This document shows positions 22,617 to 33,619 of a DNA stretch of 64,000 nucleotides, one piece after another; positions within the stretch are counted from its first letter, which is position 1, and each line of letters begins with the position of its first letter. Location: positions 92,515,849 to 92,579,848 of the forward strand of contig NC_050104.1 of the NCBI RefSeq assembly GCF_902167145.1, given 5' to 3'. The DNA is from Zea mays (taxonomy: Eukaryota > Streptophyta > Magnoliopsida > Poales > Poaceae). A program made the translations under genes and the position numbers. A model generated the notes under the pieces. That model was given only the letters and a program-made list of their open reading frames with translations, was not told the DNA's origin and did no database searches.

Positions 22617-23576
22617 GCGAAGGCAGCTTCGGATGCAGCAGATCTGGTCCAAAAGTGCGAAAATTGTCAAAAATGTGCAAGGGACCAAAAACAACCTTCG
22701 TCATTGACTCAGTTAATACAACCAACCCGGTCATTGCAAAGATGGTGTCTGGACTTGTTAGGCCCACTTCCACCAGCACAAGGTAATTTGAAATATGGCG
22801 TGGTGGCTGTAGAATATTTTTCTAAGTGGATTGAAGCAAAGCCTTTGGCTACAATAACTTCGGTTACAGTCCAGAAATTCTTCTGGCAAAATATCGTTTG
22901 TCGCTTCGGCGTGCCGAAGGCTATAACTGTGGACAATGGAACACAGTTTGATGTCGAAACTTTCAAAGATTTCTGCGACCAGATTGACACAAAGATTCAT
23001 TTTGCATCAGTCAGGCACCCAGAGTCAAACGACCTGGTCGAAAGAGCAAATGGTATTATAATGACGGGAATAATGAAGTTAATCTTCAATCAACCCAGAG
23101 GAAAGTGGCCAGAAGAGTTGATTAAAGTGGTGTGGAGCCACAATACAACTATATCAAGGTCAACAGGTTTTACACCATTCAAGTTATTGTTTGGTGACGA
23201 AGCTATAACCCCAGAAGAAGCTAAGGCAGGGTCAATTAGAACAGTAGCTTCGGCAGAGGACAAAGCTGATTATTCTGTGGCAAAGGATGCTATAGAAGGG
23301 ACCAGACTTCAGGCTGTGGAGAATATCAATAAATATCAAGCCGAAACAATAAAATGGCGTGACAAAAAAGTTCGGCTGAAAAACATTAAGCCAGGGCATT
23401 TGGTACTTTGGAGAGTGGCCAATTCAGACACTGTAGGCAAGCTACAGCTGAAGTGGGAAGGACCCTTTCTAGTGGTATCTTCGTCAAGACCCGGTTCTTA
23501 CAGATTGAAGGATATGGACGACAACGACATTCCTAGATCTTGGAATGCGGATGAGCTTCGACGATATTATGTATAA
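22617..23576 (+). pseudogene. Element A integrase
   Basis: From the stop the frame continues with the CENCQKC half of the zinc finger and then the catalytic core. D, D and E are in CLDLLGPL, ITVDNGTQFD and NDLVERANG. A C-terminal domain with a GHLVLWRVAN...KLQLKWEGPF...YRL pattern ends at MYV (LRRYYV stop, 23,574-23,576). Integrase inserts the DNA copy into the chromosome. The core is intact but separated from RT by upstream stops. Confidence 0.85.
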
Positions 23577-24544
23577 CTTGATGTAATCTTTTTCACTTTT
23601 CCTATGGCACCCTTTTCCTTTCCAAAGGGGGAGAAAGGTTTTTAATGGGGCCATAGTTTGTAATTTTTCCTTTCTTATTCAGCTCTACGAGAGCAAAATC
23701 CCCCAAAAATATGTAAAATGTAAAAACTGAGCATGCATCATCGAGTGCAGAAAAAGAGAAAAAAAACAGGGAGAAGCTCAAAAGTCGTCCCTAAGGGGAT
23801 GCAGAGCACGACGAAGCTACAAAAAGTCGTTCCCAAGGGAGCGTAGCGTAAGTTTTCTGCTCAAAAGTCGTTCCCAAGGGAATGCAGAGCCAGATACCGC
23901 CGAAATAGAAGGCGAAGAAGTTCAAAAGACGTTCCTAAGGGGATGCAGAACTTACATAGAAAAGTCAACGGTGATACCGCCGAAATAGAAGGCGAAGAAG
24001 TTCAAAAGACGTTCCTAAGTGAACGCAGAACTTACACCGAAAAATAAGCGGTGCAGCCGAAAAATAAACGACAAAGAGACTTCAGCTATTCCTAAGGGAA
24101 TGAAGACTTTTGATGTGGCTTCGTAAGCATGTGTCTGGACATTCATTTGCACAATACATCACATCATTCATTGCATCCATATACATTCATTTAGACATAC
24201 ATAGGATCATCATCATCATATCATACAAATACAGACAGTTGCTTCGGCTCTAATGATAAGGCTTCGGCGAAAGGAAAAGAAGCAGATTTATGCTTTGTTG
24301 TGTACGAAAAGAAGCGAAGGTGTTTTTCGCCTTCGGCTCAAAAAGTACAAGTTTCGTCCACATCAAAGCAGTTCATACATGGACGGAAGGGTAAAAATAT
24401 ATTACAAGGTATGGACAAATTTACATAGTAGTATCTGATTCTTAAATTACAATATTCTTTACAAGGATAATTCAAAAGTTTCTCTAAAGTTTTTTGTGTC
24501 TTCGGCTTCATCACTAAGCTTCGGATCATCCACCAAGCTTCGGA
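23577..24544. repeat. Convergent intergenic region of A with minisatellite
   Basis: Between the integrase stop and the end of the minus-strand gene lies a tandem-repeat array (about 23,760-24,110). Units of roughly 80 bp contain GACGTTCCTAAGGGGATGCAGA and GATACCGCCGAAATAGAAGG. Two near-identical units begin at 23,893 and 23,973. Short palindromes of the TTCCCAAGGGAA type recur in every unit. The rest is AT-rich with no gene. Confidence 0.75.
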
Positions 24545-27446
24545 TCATTGCTCTTCAGCTTCGTCATCCTATACATAACAAAGTGTTATAAGGTAAATTC
24601 AAGTTTCAAGGAAAAGGTAAGCACAAGGTATGAGTTTATTACCGGTTTGAGGTGACTTCGAGCTTCGTCACCAGCCAAGCTTCGTCCACCCTTCGCCCAA
24701 ATTTGAGTTACGAATCTGTTCCCAATGCTTCGGGCTAGGCCGGGGATGTCATTCAAGTCCGCTGGTGATAAGTTGAAGTTCGGCCTGTTTACAATATTCC
24801 CGTGCATGCAACCAGCCTTCATAAAAGCAACAGCTGTGCCACGAGAAGCTAGTAGAGCGTAGAAGTCACCATGCCCAGCTATGACTTCATCAAGAGCATC
24901 AACTTCACCTTCAATATGATCGAAGATGCCTGGCAGGTCTTCAGCTGAAGGTTTAAACTTTTCAGAACTGGCTCCAACTGAGTTGAAGACCTGCTTCAGT
25001 CGCTGCATGCAACGGTTGCCGAAGTTCAGACATTTATCTTGAAGTTCCTTCAATGACTTTTGCAAGTTCGAACTCTTTGCAACTTCAGCCTCAAGCTTTG
25101 CATCAAAATCCTTCTTCTCTTGTTCGAAGCTTTTTTTATTTCGTGGAGAGTTCATTGTTTAATCTAGCAATCTCGGCTTGGGCTTCTGCCAGCGAACCCT
25201 CCATTGTTTGAATCACGAAATCCTTCTTCTCCAGAGCAGCTTCGTGTTCTTTAATTTTGCCCTCTAAGCCCTCAATTATAATCTCATTTTTCTTGTCCTT
25301 GAGGTCTTGTTGCATCCTCAAGGTTTTACTTAGTAGTAGACTCTGAAAAATAACCTTCATCAAAAGTAATCTTCATCTCAAAAACAGTAAAAAGTTAAGG
25401 TAAGAACTTTACCTTGAAATTAGAATGAAACAAGCTACCGGTGATATGTTGACGCCGGTATCTGGTGAGGTCGACCTCAAGCTTTGGAAAGCCAACACTC
25501 TTCGCTAGAGTGCTGACAACCTTCGCTCCAGTCTGGTCCCGGAGGCATCCTAAGCTCTCTTCGTCAACGCCACCGAAGAGCAATGCTCCTGGTTGATAGC
25601 CGCATGATATTGTGTAATCCCTCAGCTCTTCCTTCTCAGCCTTAGACAGCTTTTGACCAAGTATGTTTTCAAAATTAAAATCCTTTTCCTCCAAAGTATC
25701 CTCGGCAATCTCCTTCTCTTTCTCGGGCACTGGGGCCAGGGTCTCTTCGGTAGCTGTAGCAGTTTCTTCCATGGCCATATCCAAAATCATCTTATCAATA
25801 TCAGAAAATACGCCCTCAAGATTTGTGGCTTCGGCCGCCGCAGCTTCGGCAGTTGTAGCTTCGGCAGTTGGTCTTTTTGATGCTGAGACCGACGGTGGCG
25901 TTTCTTCAATAGCATCAATAACAGTAATAATCCTTCGCCTTTTTTCAGCAAGCTTCTTGATTGTCGCAGGCTCCTCCTTCTGTAAAAGCTTCATCAGTTG
26001 TGGGCCTAGTGGACTTAGCTTGAGAGGTAAAGATTCGGTCATTACCTTTAAAATTTCCTCCACGTCAGCAGCAGGAGGCATTGAAGGAGTTTCTTCCTCT
26101 ATATCAGCTATTTTTTGCTTCGCAGCCGCAGCTTTTCTTTTCTTCGGAACAACCACCTTTGGCTTAGGGCTGGATTTTTTCTTTTTCAAAGCTTTCTCAT
26201 CTTCTTCTATCATTTTAGCAGCTTGCCTCTTCATAACACTGACAACTCTTTTTCGCTTTGGCCCTTCGGCACCCTTGTTTAACCGTTCATAATCAGGGTA
26301 TTCAAATTTCAGGGCATCCATTACTCGGTTCAGCCTTCATTTCGGTTGGGTGCCGATGGCCGCGGTCATCAATTGATCTTCTTTCTTAGTATAGTTGCCC
26401 AAAATTTCATTGCACATAGATTCAATCATTTCTAACCATTCTTGGCAAGGCTCTTTGAAATGTTTCTTGAACTTGAAGTGATAGGGCAGTCGAACAAGTT
26501 CATTCGTTTTCTTTTCTCCTTTAAGATTCGGCATATTCCATTCCTTTAACGTCGGAAATACTCTATTGGCTAAGTATTCCTGCACCAAATCTCTAGTACC
26601 TATATGCTCAGACACAACTCGGAATTCACCCACAACTTCTCGGCATGGTGACCCTTGCAGCATGTCGCACAGGGGCCTAGTTAACCCGAAGGTTAGGTCC
26701 AGTGGGCTCCGAACTATCTTCTTCTCATCAACCTTAACATAAAACCACTCATTCTTCCAGCCGGTTGGCCATTTGGTGCGATAGCTGACCATCGGGGTCT
26801 TCATATCTTTGCGATAAGCAAAGTTGTAGCAGTCGAAATTCTCGTGTAGCCCATCTTCTCTAGCCTTCGTCTGATAATGAAGCCCGTGCACCCGGCAGAA
26901 AGCTTCGGCAAGCGGGTCCACTCCTTGACTTCGGAGAGCCCAGATAAAGACGATGAGCCTAACGATGGCGTTAGGAGTCAGCTGATGAAGATAAATTTTG
27001 AAATCTTCCAAAACATCCCCAATCATTTCATGCAGAGGAAACCTCAATCCTGCTTTGAAGAAACTTCTAAAAACTACCACCTCATCATTTTCTGGCTTCG
27101 GAGTGGTTTCTTCCCCGCCAAAATGAATCAGCTTCTTCTCGGCTTCCCCGAAGTAGCGTAGCTTTAACATCATGGGCATATCAGCCTCAGTGACAGTAGA
27201 CTTTCCAAAGTCCAAGTGGCTGGGTTTGGATGGCATGACAGTGTTATAATCTATCTCTTCTTCATCAACATTACCCTCTTCAATGTCAGCCTGTTCAGCT
27301 TCGGCAGCAGGTGCACCTTCCTCAGAAGCATCCTCTGTCACAACTAGTCCCGATTGCCTCATTACTTCGGAGATTGGGGCAGTCTCAGCAGCTTCGGCCT
27401 CTTCTCCATCGCGTGTAATTCTAGCTGTTGAACGCACTATGGCCAT
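24545..27446 (-). pseudogene. Element A antisense spliced gene (PF04195-type protein)
   Basis: A three-exon gene opposite to pol. Exon 1 is 27,446-25,413 (2,034 bp), exon 2 is 25,343-24,643, and exon 3 is 24,568-24,545; each intron has GT-AG ends. Exon 1 begins MAIVRSTARITR and carries the 'putative gypsy type transposon' domain (GLRFPLHEMIGDVLEDFKIY, LTPNAIVRLIVFIWALRSQG, DGLHENFDCYNFAYR, NEWFYVKVD), then a lysine-rich, nuclear-signal-like part. Exon 2 gives a coiled coil and a conserved C-terminal module (RGTAVAFMKAGCMH and IWAKGGRSLAG). A TGA at 26,337-26,339 (probably CGA to TGA) and a frameshift at about 25,138 in an A-run break it. A TATA box lies about 200 bp upstream. Function unknown. 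Confidence 0.8.
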
Positions 27447-27927
27447 TTGATACTGAATTTCTCACGGTTTTGACGAAGTTGATGACTTTTTGCAATTTTG
27501 CCGAAGCTCCCTCTTATGACGAAGCTAGAACAAGACGATGCTTTGATTGAGAATACGATGAATAAGCTTTGTCTATGGTCAAATTTTTCAGCAGCACAAC
27601 AGTGCAATAGTAATAAATGATGTGGTAACTTCACACCTACCCGTCTGTTTATATAGTGCTGCAGGTGGGAAGGTGAATCGTCAAGCCACTCGCACACGCT
27701 GAACAGTCGGCCGCACCCACTAAACGGTGGACTAGCGAGAAGGTGAATCACCAGATCGCGTGTACCAGTCGTATGGTGGGACCACCTCGCACTCGGAATT
27801 TTTAATCGTTTCTCGACAAAGAGCTTAGGGAAGGTGTTTTTCGGACCTTCGGCATTCCGAAGCCTAAGAGAATTTTTCACGGGTCGAGCTCATCACGAAA
27901 AACGATCTGGCACCGTGAAGGGGCTAC
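27447..27927 (-). promoter_or_regulatory. Promoter and leader of A antisense gene, and A polypurine tract
   Basis: A minus-strand TATATAAA at 27,648-27,655 lies ~200 bp upstream of the antisense ATG. The flanking sequence is nearly identical to the same site in element F (61,676-61,683). At 27,917-27,927 the plus strand reads GAAGGGGCTAC directly before the 3' LTR, which is the polypurine tract of element A. Confidence 0.7.
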
Positions 27928-28013
27928 TGTTGGGGTCTGCTTCATCGCTGAAGGTCCTGTAAGAAGAAACACCTTCGGAAGATCAACACAGAAGCAAAGC
28001 TGAAGCTACCATC
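27928..28013 (+). repeat. Element A 3' LTR, first 86 bp
   Basis: Starts TGTTGGGGTCTGC and matches the 5' LTR start with four substitutions and one G fewer. It is cut by the Opie-like element after CCATC (28,009-28,013) and resumes at 44,015. Confidence 0.92.
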
Positions 28014-29258
28014 TGAGAGCACCTAGAGGGGGGGTGAATAGGTGATCCTGTAAAACTTCAAAACTTAAGCCACAAAAACTTGTTAAGTGTTAGCACAGTT
28101 CTTGCCAAGTGGCTAGAGAGGAGTCAAAACACAATAACCACAAGAAAGCAATCACAGAGATGACACGGTGGTTATCCCGTGGTTCGGCCAAGTACAAAAA
28201 CTTGCCTACTCCACGTTGTGGCGTCCCAACGGACGAGAGTTGCACTCAACTCCTCTCAAGTGATCCAATGATCAACTTGAATACCACGGTGTTCTTCTTT
28301 TCTTTGCTCTTTTCCCGTTTGCGAGGAATCTCCACAACTTGGAGTCTCTCGCCCTTACAATAGAGTTTCACAAAGAAGTACGGAGTAAGGGAGGGAAGCA
28401 ACACACACAAATCCACAGCAAAATGCGCACACTCACGGCCAAGAATCGAGCTCAAAAGACTGTCTCAAAGTTCTCACTAGAACGGAGCTCGAATCACTTA
28501 GAATGACAAACAAATGCGCAAAGACTGAGTGTGGATGATCAAGATTGCTCTAAGGTTGCTTGGTGGTTTCCTCCATGCGCCTAGGGGTCCCTTTTATAGC
28601 CCCAAGGCAGCTAGGAGCCGTTAAGAACAAATCTGGCAGGCCATCCTTGCCTTCTGTCGTTGGGCGCACCGGACAGTCCGGTGCACACCGGACACTGTCC
28701 GGTGCCCGATTTCTTTCCTTAACAGGCGCAGCCGACCGTTGCCAACCGTTGCAGATCTGGCGCACCGGACAGTCCGGTGCACACCGGACAGTCCGGTGCC
28801 CCCTTCCGACCGTTGGCCAGGCCACGTGTCCCGCGCAGATCGCGCGGCCGACCGTCGGCTCAGCCGACCGTTGGCTCACCGGACAGTCCGGTGCACACCG
28901 GACAGTCCGGTGAATTATAGCCGTACGCCGTCGGCAAATTCCCGAGAGCGGCTTCTTCGCCCGAGGCAGCCTGGCGCACCGGACACTGTCTGGTGCACCA
29001 CCGGACAGTCCGGTGCCCCAGACCGAAGCAGTCTGTTGGCTGTACACAGCCAACATTCTCCTTTTCTTCTTCTCTCTGTTTCTAACACTTAGACAAATAT
29101 ATTAGTATACAAAACCAATGTACTAAGACTTAGAAACATACCTTTACTTGTGATTTTCACTTTGTTCATCCATAGTCATAGATTCACAATTAAGCACTTG
29201 TGTTTGCACTCAATCACCAAAATACTTAGAAATGGCCCAAGGGCACATTTCCCTTTCA
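28014..29258 (-). repeat. Opie-like 3' LTR (left copy, 1,245 bp)
   Basis: It begins TGAGAGCACCTAGAGG and ends CCCTTTCA on the plus strand. Between about 28,666 and 29,015 it holds a cluster of palindromes of the form CACCGGACAGTCCGGTG, often in pairs separated by CA. Open frames of up to 168 codons in this cluster arise from the repeats and are not genes. Confidence 0.92.
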
Positions 29259-30043
29259 ATCTCCCCCTTTTTGGTGATTTATGCCAACACAACACAAAGC
29301 AACTAGAACAAGTGCAAAATCACTTCAAATAAACCTCAAATTTATTTTGATTCATTTTTGGCATATATGGATCATCCTTTGCCACCACTTGGTTTGTTTT
29401 TGCAAATTAAACTCAAATCTCTATCTCTAAGCCAAACACACATGTTGAAGCATAAAGAGAGTCATTCCAAAAGAGATTGATCAACGATTTCAAAAACTCC
29501 CCCTATTTCCCATAATCAATACTTCTCCCCACAAGAAACCAACATTTGACAAGAGAGACAATAAGAGTTTTGACAAAACAAAAGCTCTACCCTACTATTT
29601 TCAAATCTCTCAAGTGGTAGCTGATCCATTTATTGCTTTGGCCTTTATTTTCTCCCCCTTTGGCATCAAGCACCAAAACGGGATCAATCTTGGCCCTTTA
29701 ACCCCATTGCCTCACCAAAATCTTCAATTAAGAGTACAAAGGCAATAAGATCATAGAGATGAACTTGGAATAAGTTACCCTCTCATCGGAGTGCAGTGGA
29801 AGTCTTGCATGGTCCAAGTCCACCTTTTCCCTTTCAATTCTCCTTTGAGACTAAATCAAGCAAACTCAAATAAATGGTTAGTCTCAAAGGGTCAAGTTGT
29901 AGCACATCTCCCCCTAAATGTGTGCATCACTTGCAACAGGACTTGTGAGGTCCGGGGAGTGCTTGTACAACTTGAGCACCATCAATAAGCAACAAAATGC
30001 ATAAGGAACATGATCAATGGCATAAACACATGTATGCTATAAG
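29259..30043 (-). other. Opie-like 3' internal region with polypurine tract
   Basis: Next to the LTR the minus strand reads AAAAAGGGGGAGAT (29,259-29,273), the polypurine tract that primes plus-strand synthesis. The remaining ~770 bp up to the pol stop are AT-rich and non-coding. No env-like frame is present here. Confidence 0.75.
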
Positions 30044-32644
30044 TCAATCCAAGTTCCGCGAATCTAAGACATTTAGCTCACTACGCAGCCTGCAAAAGGT
30101 CTTCTCATCTAGAGGCTTGGTAAAGATATCGGCTAGCTGGTTCTCGGTGCTAACATGAAACACTTCGATATCTCCCTTTTGCTGGTGGTCTCTCAAAAAG
30201 TGATGTCGGATGTCTATGTGCTTTGTGCGGCTGTGTTCAACAGGATTTTCCGCCATGCGGATGGCACTCTCATTATCACATAGGAGTGGGACTTTGCTCA
30301 GGTTGTAGCCAAAGTCCCGGAGGGTTTGCCTCATCCAAAGTAGTTGCGCGCAACACTGTCCTGCGGCAACATACTCGGCCTCAACGGTGGATAGGGCAAC
30401 GGAAGTTTGTTTCTTAGAATTCCATGACACCAGGGACCTTCCTAAGAATTGGCATGTCCCCGATGTACTCTTCCTATCGACCTTACATCCGGCATAGTCG
30501 GAGTCTGAGTATCCAACTAAGTCAAAGGTAGACCCCTTTGGATACCAGAGCCCGAAGCAAGGCGTAGCAACCAAATATCTAAGAATTCGCTTCACCGCCA
30601 CTAAGTGACACTCCTTAGGATCGGATTGAAATCTAGCACACATGCATACGCTAAGCATAATATCCGGTCTACTAGCACATAAGTAAAGCAAAGAACCTAT
30701 CATTGACCGGTATGCTTTTTGATCAACGGACTTACCTCCTTTGTTGAGGTCGGTGTGTCCGTCGGTTCCCATCGGCGTCTTTGCGGGCTTGGCGTCCTTC
30801 ATCCCAAACCGCTTTAGCAGATCTTGCGTGTACTTCGTTTGGGAGATGAAGGTGCCGTCCTTGAGTTGCTTCACTTGGAACCCAAGGAAGTAGTTCAACT
30901 CGCCCATCATCGACATCTCGAATTTCTGCGTCATCACCCTGCTAAACTCTTCACAAGACTTTTGGTTCAACCTGAAAGAATGGTGAGCGGCATATGCTAG
31001 CAAGATACGAATGGACTCTAGCCTAGCCACAGGAGCAAAAGTCTCCTCAAAGTCCAAACCTGCGACTTGGGCATAACCTTTTGCCACAAGTCGAGCCTTG
31101 TTCCTTGTCACCACTCCGTGCTCGTCTTGTTTGTTGCGGAACACCCACTTGGTTCCCACAACATTTTGCTTCGGACGAGGCACCAGCGTCCAAACTTCAT
31201 TTCTCTTGAAGTTGTTGAGCTCCTCCTGCATGGCCAACACCCAGTCCGGATCTAGCAAGGCCTCCTCTACCCTGAAAGGCTCAATAGAAGAGACAAAGGA
31301 GTAATGCTCACAAAAATTAACTAATCGAGAACGAGTAGTTACTCCCTTGCTAATGTCACCCAGAATTTGGTCGACGGGATGATCCCTTTGAATCATCGCT
31401 CGAACTTGGGTTGGAGGTGCAGGTTGTGCATCTTCCTCCATCACATGATCATCTTGTGCTCCCCCTTGATCACACGCCTCCTGTTGATGAACCTGTTCAT
31501 CATCTTGAGTTGGGGGTGGCACCATAGTTGAGGAAGAAGGTTGATCTCGTTCATCTTGTTCCTGTGGCCGCACTTCTCCAATCGCCATGGTTCGTATAGC
31601 GGCCGTCGGAACATCTTCTTCATCTACATCATCACAATCAACAACTTGCTCTCTTGGAGAGCCATTAGTCTCATCAAATACAACGTCGCTAGAGACTTCA
31701 ACCAAACCCGATGATTTGTTGAAGACTCTATACGCCTTTGTATTTGAGTCATAACCTAACAAAAACCCTTCTACAGCTTTGGGAGCAAACTTAGAATTTC
31801 TACCCTTCTTCACTAGAATGTAGCACTTGCTCCCAAAAACACGAAAGTACGATACATTGGGTTTGTTACCGGTTAGAAGCTCATATGACGTCTTCTTGAG
31901 GAGGCGGTGAAGGTAGACCCTGTTGATGGCGTGGCAAGCCGTGTTCACGGCTTCCGACCAAAAACGCTCGGGGGTCTTGAATTCTCCAAGCATAGTCCTT
32001 GCCATGTCGATTAGCGTCCTGTTCTTCCTCTCTACCACGCCATTTTGCTGTGGTGTGTAGGGAGCGGAGAACTCATGCTTGATCCCTTCCTCCTCAAGGA
32101 ACTCCTCCACTTGAAGGTTCTTGAACTCGGACCCGTTGTCGCTTCTTATCTTCTTCACCTTGAGCTCAAACTCATTTTGAGCTCTCCTAAGGAAGCGCTT
32201 GAGGGTCCCTTGGGTTTCAGACTTATCCTGCAAAAAGAACACCCAAGTGAAGCGGGAAAAGTCATCAACAATAACTAAACCATACTTACTCCCTCCTATG
32301 CTCAGATAGGCGACGGGTCCGAAGAGATCCATATGTAGCAGCTCCAGGGGTCTTGATGTGGTCATCACATTCTTGCTGTGATGCGTTCCTCCCACCTGTT
32401 TACCTGCCTGACAAGCTGCACAAGGTCTATCTTTTTCGAATTGTACGTTAGTTAAACCTATCACGTGTTCTCCCTTTAGAAGCTTGTGAAGGTTCTTCAT
32501 CCCCACATGTGCTAAGCGGCGATGCCATAGCCAGCCCATGCTAGTCTTAGCTATTAAGCATGCATCTAGACCGGCTTCTTCTTTTGCAAAATCAACTAAA
32601 TAAAGTTTGCCGTCTAATACACCCTTAAAAGCTAGTGAACCATC
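30044..32644 (-). pseudogene. pol: Opie-like pol: integrase, RT (deleted core), RNase H
   Basis: The frame runs from the B insertion to a stop at 30,044. Before the first methionine (32,539) it reads [17 protein letters not shown]. Then follow an HHCC zinc finger ([13 protein letters not shown] ... CAACQAGK) and an integrase core with D, D, E ([28 protein letters not shown]). A phospho-site-rich linker and the RT start ([20 protein letters not shown]) come next. The RNase H follows ([34 protein letters not shown]), ending in [12 protein letters not shown]. After AAHHSFRL (~res 523) the chain jumps to NQKSCEEF, so about 80-90 residues of the usual copia RT, including the catalytic YVDD, are missing in frame. 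It is otherwise open, but RT activity cannot be expected. Confidence 0.85.
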
Positions 32645-33314
32645 TGTTGGGGACTTGTTCTCAAATGCTAAGAGTTAAGAACAAGGCAACATAAAAAGTG
32701 TTAAGTGTTAAAGTCCTTCGTCCTTCGAAGCATTATGTCCCCTTCGGGAAATAATGAGTCTGGGACGAAGGTCATAAGAGAAATACCTTCGCAAACATAA
32801 CAGATAATGACGAGGGACTTATATAAAGCATGAAATATAATATAAGCATCATCGCAGAATCATTTCTATTTTATTAACATGGAAAAATAGAAATGATTTC
32901 AAACTACAAATGTACCTTCGGTCCTGAGAGAAGGTAGAAAGTACAAGCGTGACGCAAAAGCAAATGCCAAGTCCGCGTGAACAGTACGGGAGTACTGTTC
33001 ATCTATTTATAGACGCGGGACGCAGCCCACGTAAAATTACATCCATGTCCATTACATTTGTTAACGGCTTATGGAAATCTGTCGAGGCCCCCGAAGTCTT
33101 TTCATCTTTAAGTCGGTTCCCCCTTCTGCCATCGCGCCGAAGCTTCCCTGCGCACAGCTTCGGCTACACTCGACCTTCGTCTGGTTCAGGCTTCGTCCTG
33201 GCCGTGCTCCATATTCATAATTCTGGATCCGAAAATACCTGTTCACATAATCCACTCGGAAAACATTGTCAAATCATGTTTTTGAGGACCTTCGGAGGAC
33301 GAAGGCCCCCAACA
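32645..33314 (-). repeat. Element B 3' LTR (left copy, 670 bp)
   Basis: Identical as far as I can compare with the right copy at 39,340-40,009. On the minus strand it holds a TATA box (33,011-33,004) and next to it the hairpin GAACAGTAC-GGGA-GTACTGTTC (32,979-33,000). The 64-codon and longer frames inside the LTR occur in both copies and are not considered genes. Confidence 0.95.
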
Positions 33315-33619
33315 GTAGCCCCTCGCAATATTAATTTGTAAATAATAAATTCAGATTGCGATATGGACGAAGGCCTTGAGCCGAAGGTCCGAAAAAACAC
33401 CTTCCCTTTGCTAGAATAGCAACATCTACTGACAAGCGGGGCCTTTCAATTTTCAACGCCCTAGGCGTATAAATAAGATCACATCGCGAACTGATTTGGT
33501 ACGCACACTTGCCCTCTGCTTCGGCCCACTAAAATTTTTAGCTCTTGTACACTAAGATTTGCTGATCTTTTAGCTTTGAAGCTTCGGCTTTTAAAAACAG
33601 TTTTTTAGCGCTTCCGAAG
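33315..33619 (+). promoter_or_regulatory. Element B polypurine tract and antisense-gene promoter
   Basis: Next to the LTR the minus strand reads GCGAGGGGCTAC (33,315-33,326), matching the polypurine tracts of A and F. On the plus strand TATAAATA at 33,469-33,476 lies 150 bp upstream of the antisense-gene ATG. This is consistent with a promoter independent of the LTR. Confidence 0.65.

Noticed and set aside
25663..26292. 209-codon plus-strand frame, serine/phenylalanine rich
   Set aside because: Exact shadow of the minus-strand antisense gene exon 1 of element A.
28550..29092. Frames of 117-168 codons with repeating HRTVRC or APDCPV units
   Set aside because: Produced by the CACCGGACAGTCCGGTG palindromes in the LTR; present equally in both LTR copies and on both strands.
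32949..33341. 130-codon frame starting MTQKQMPSPREQ
   Set aside because: Lies in the B LTR and is repeated in the other LTR; no independent support for translation.
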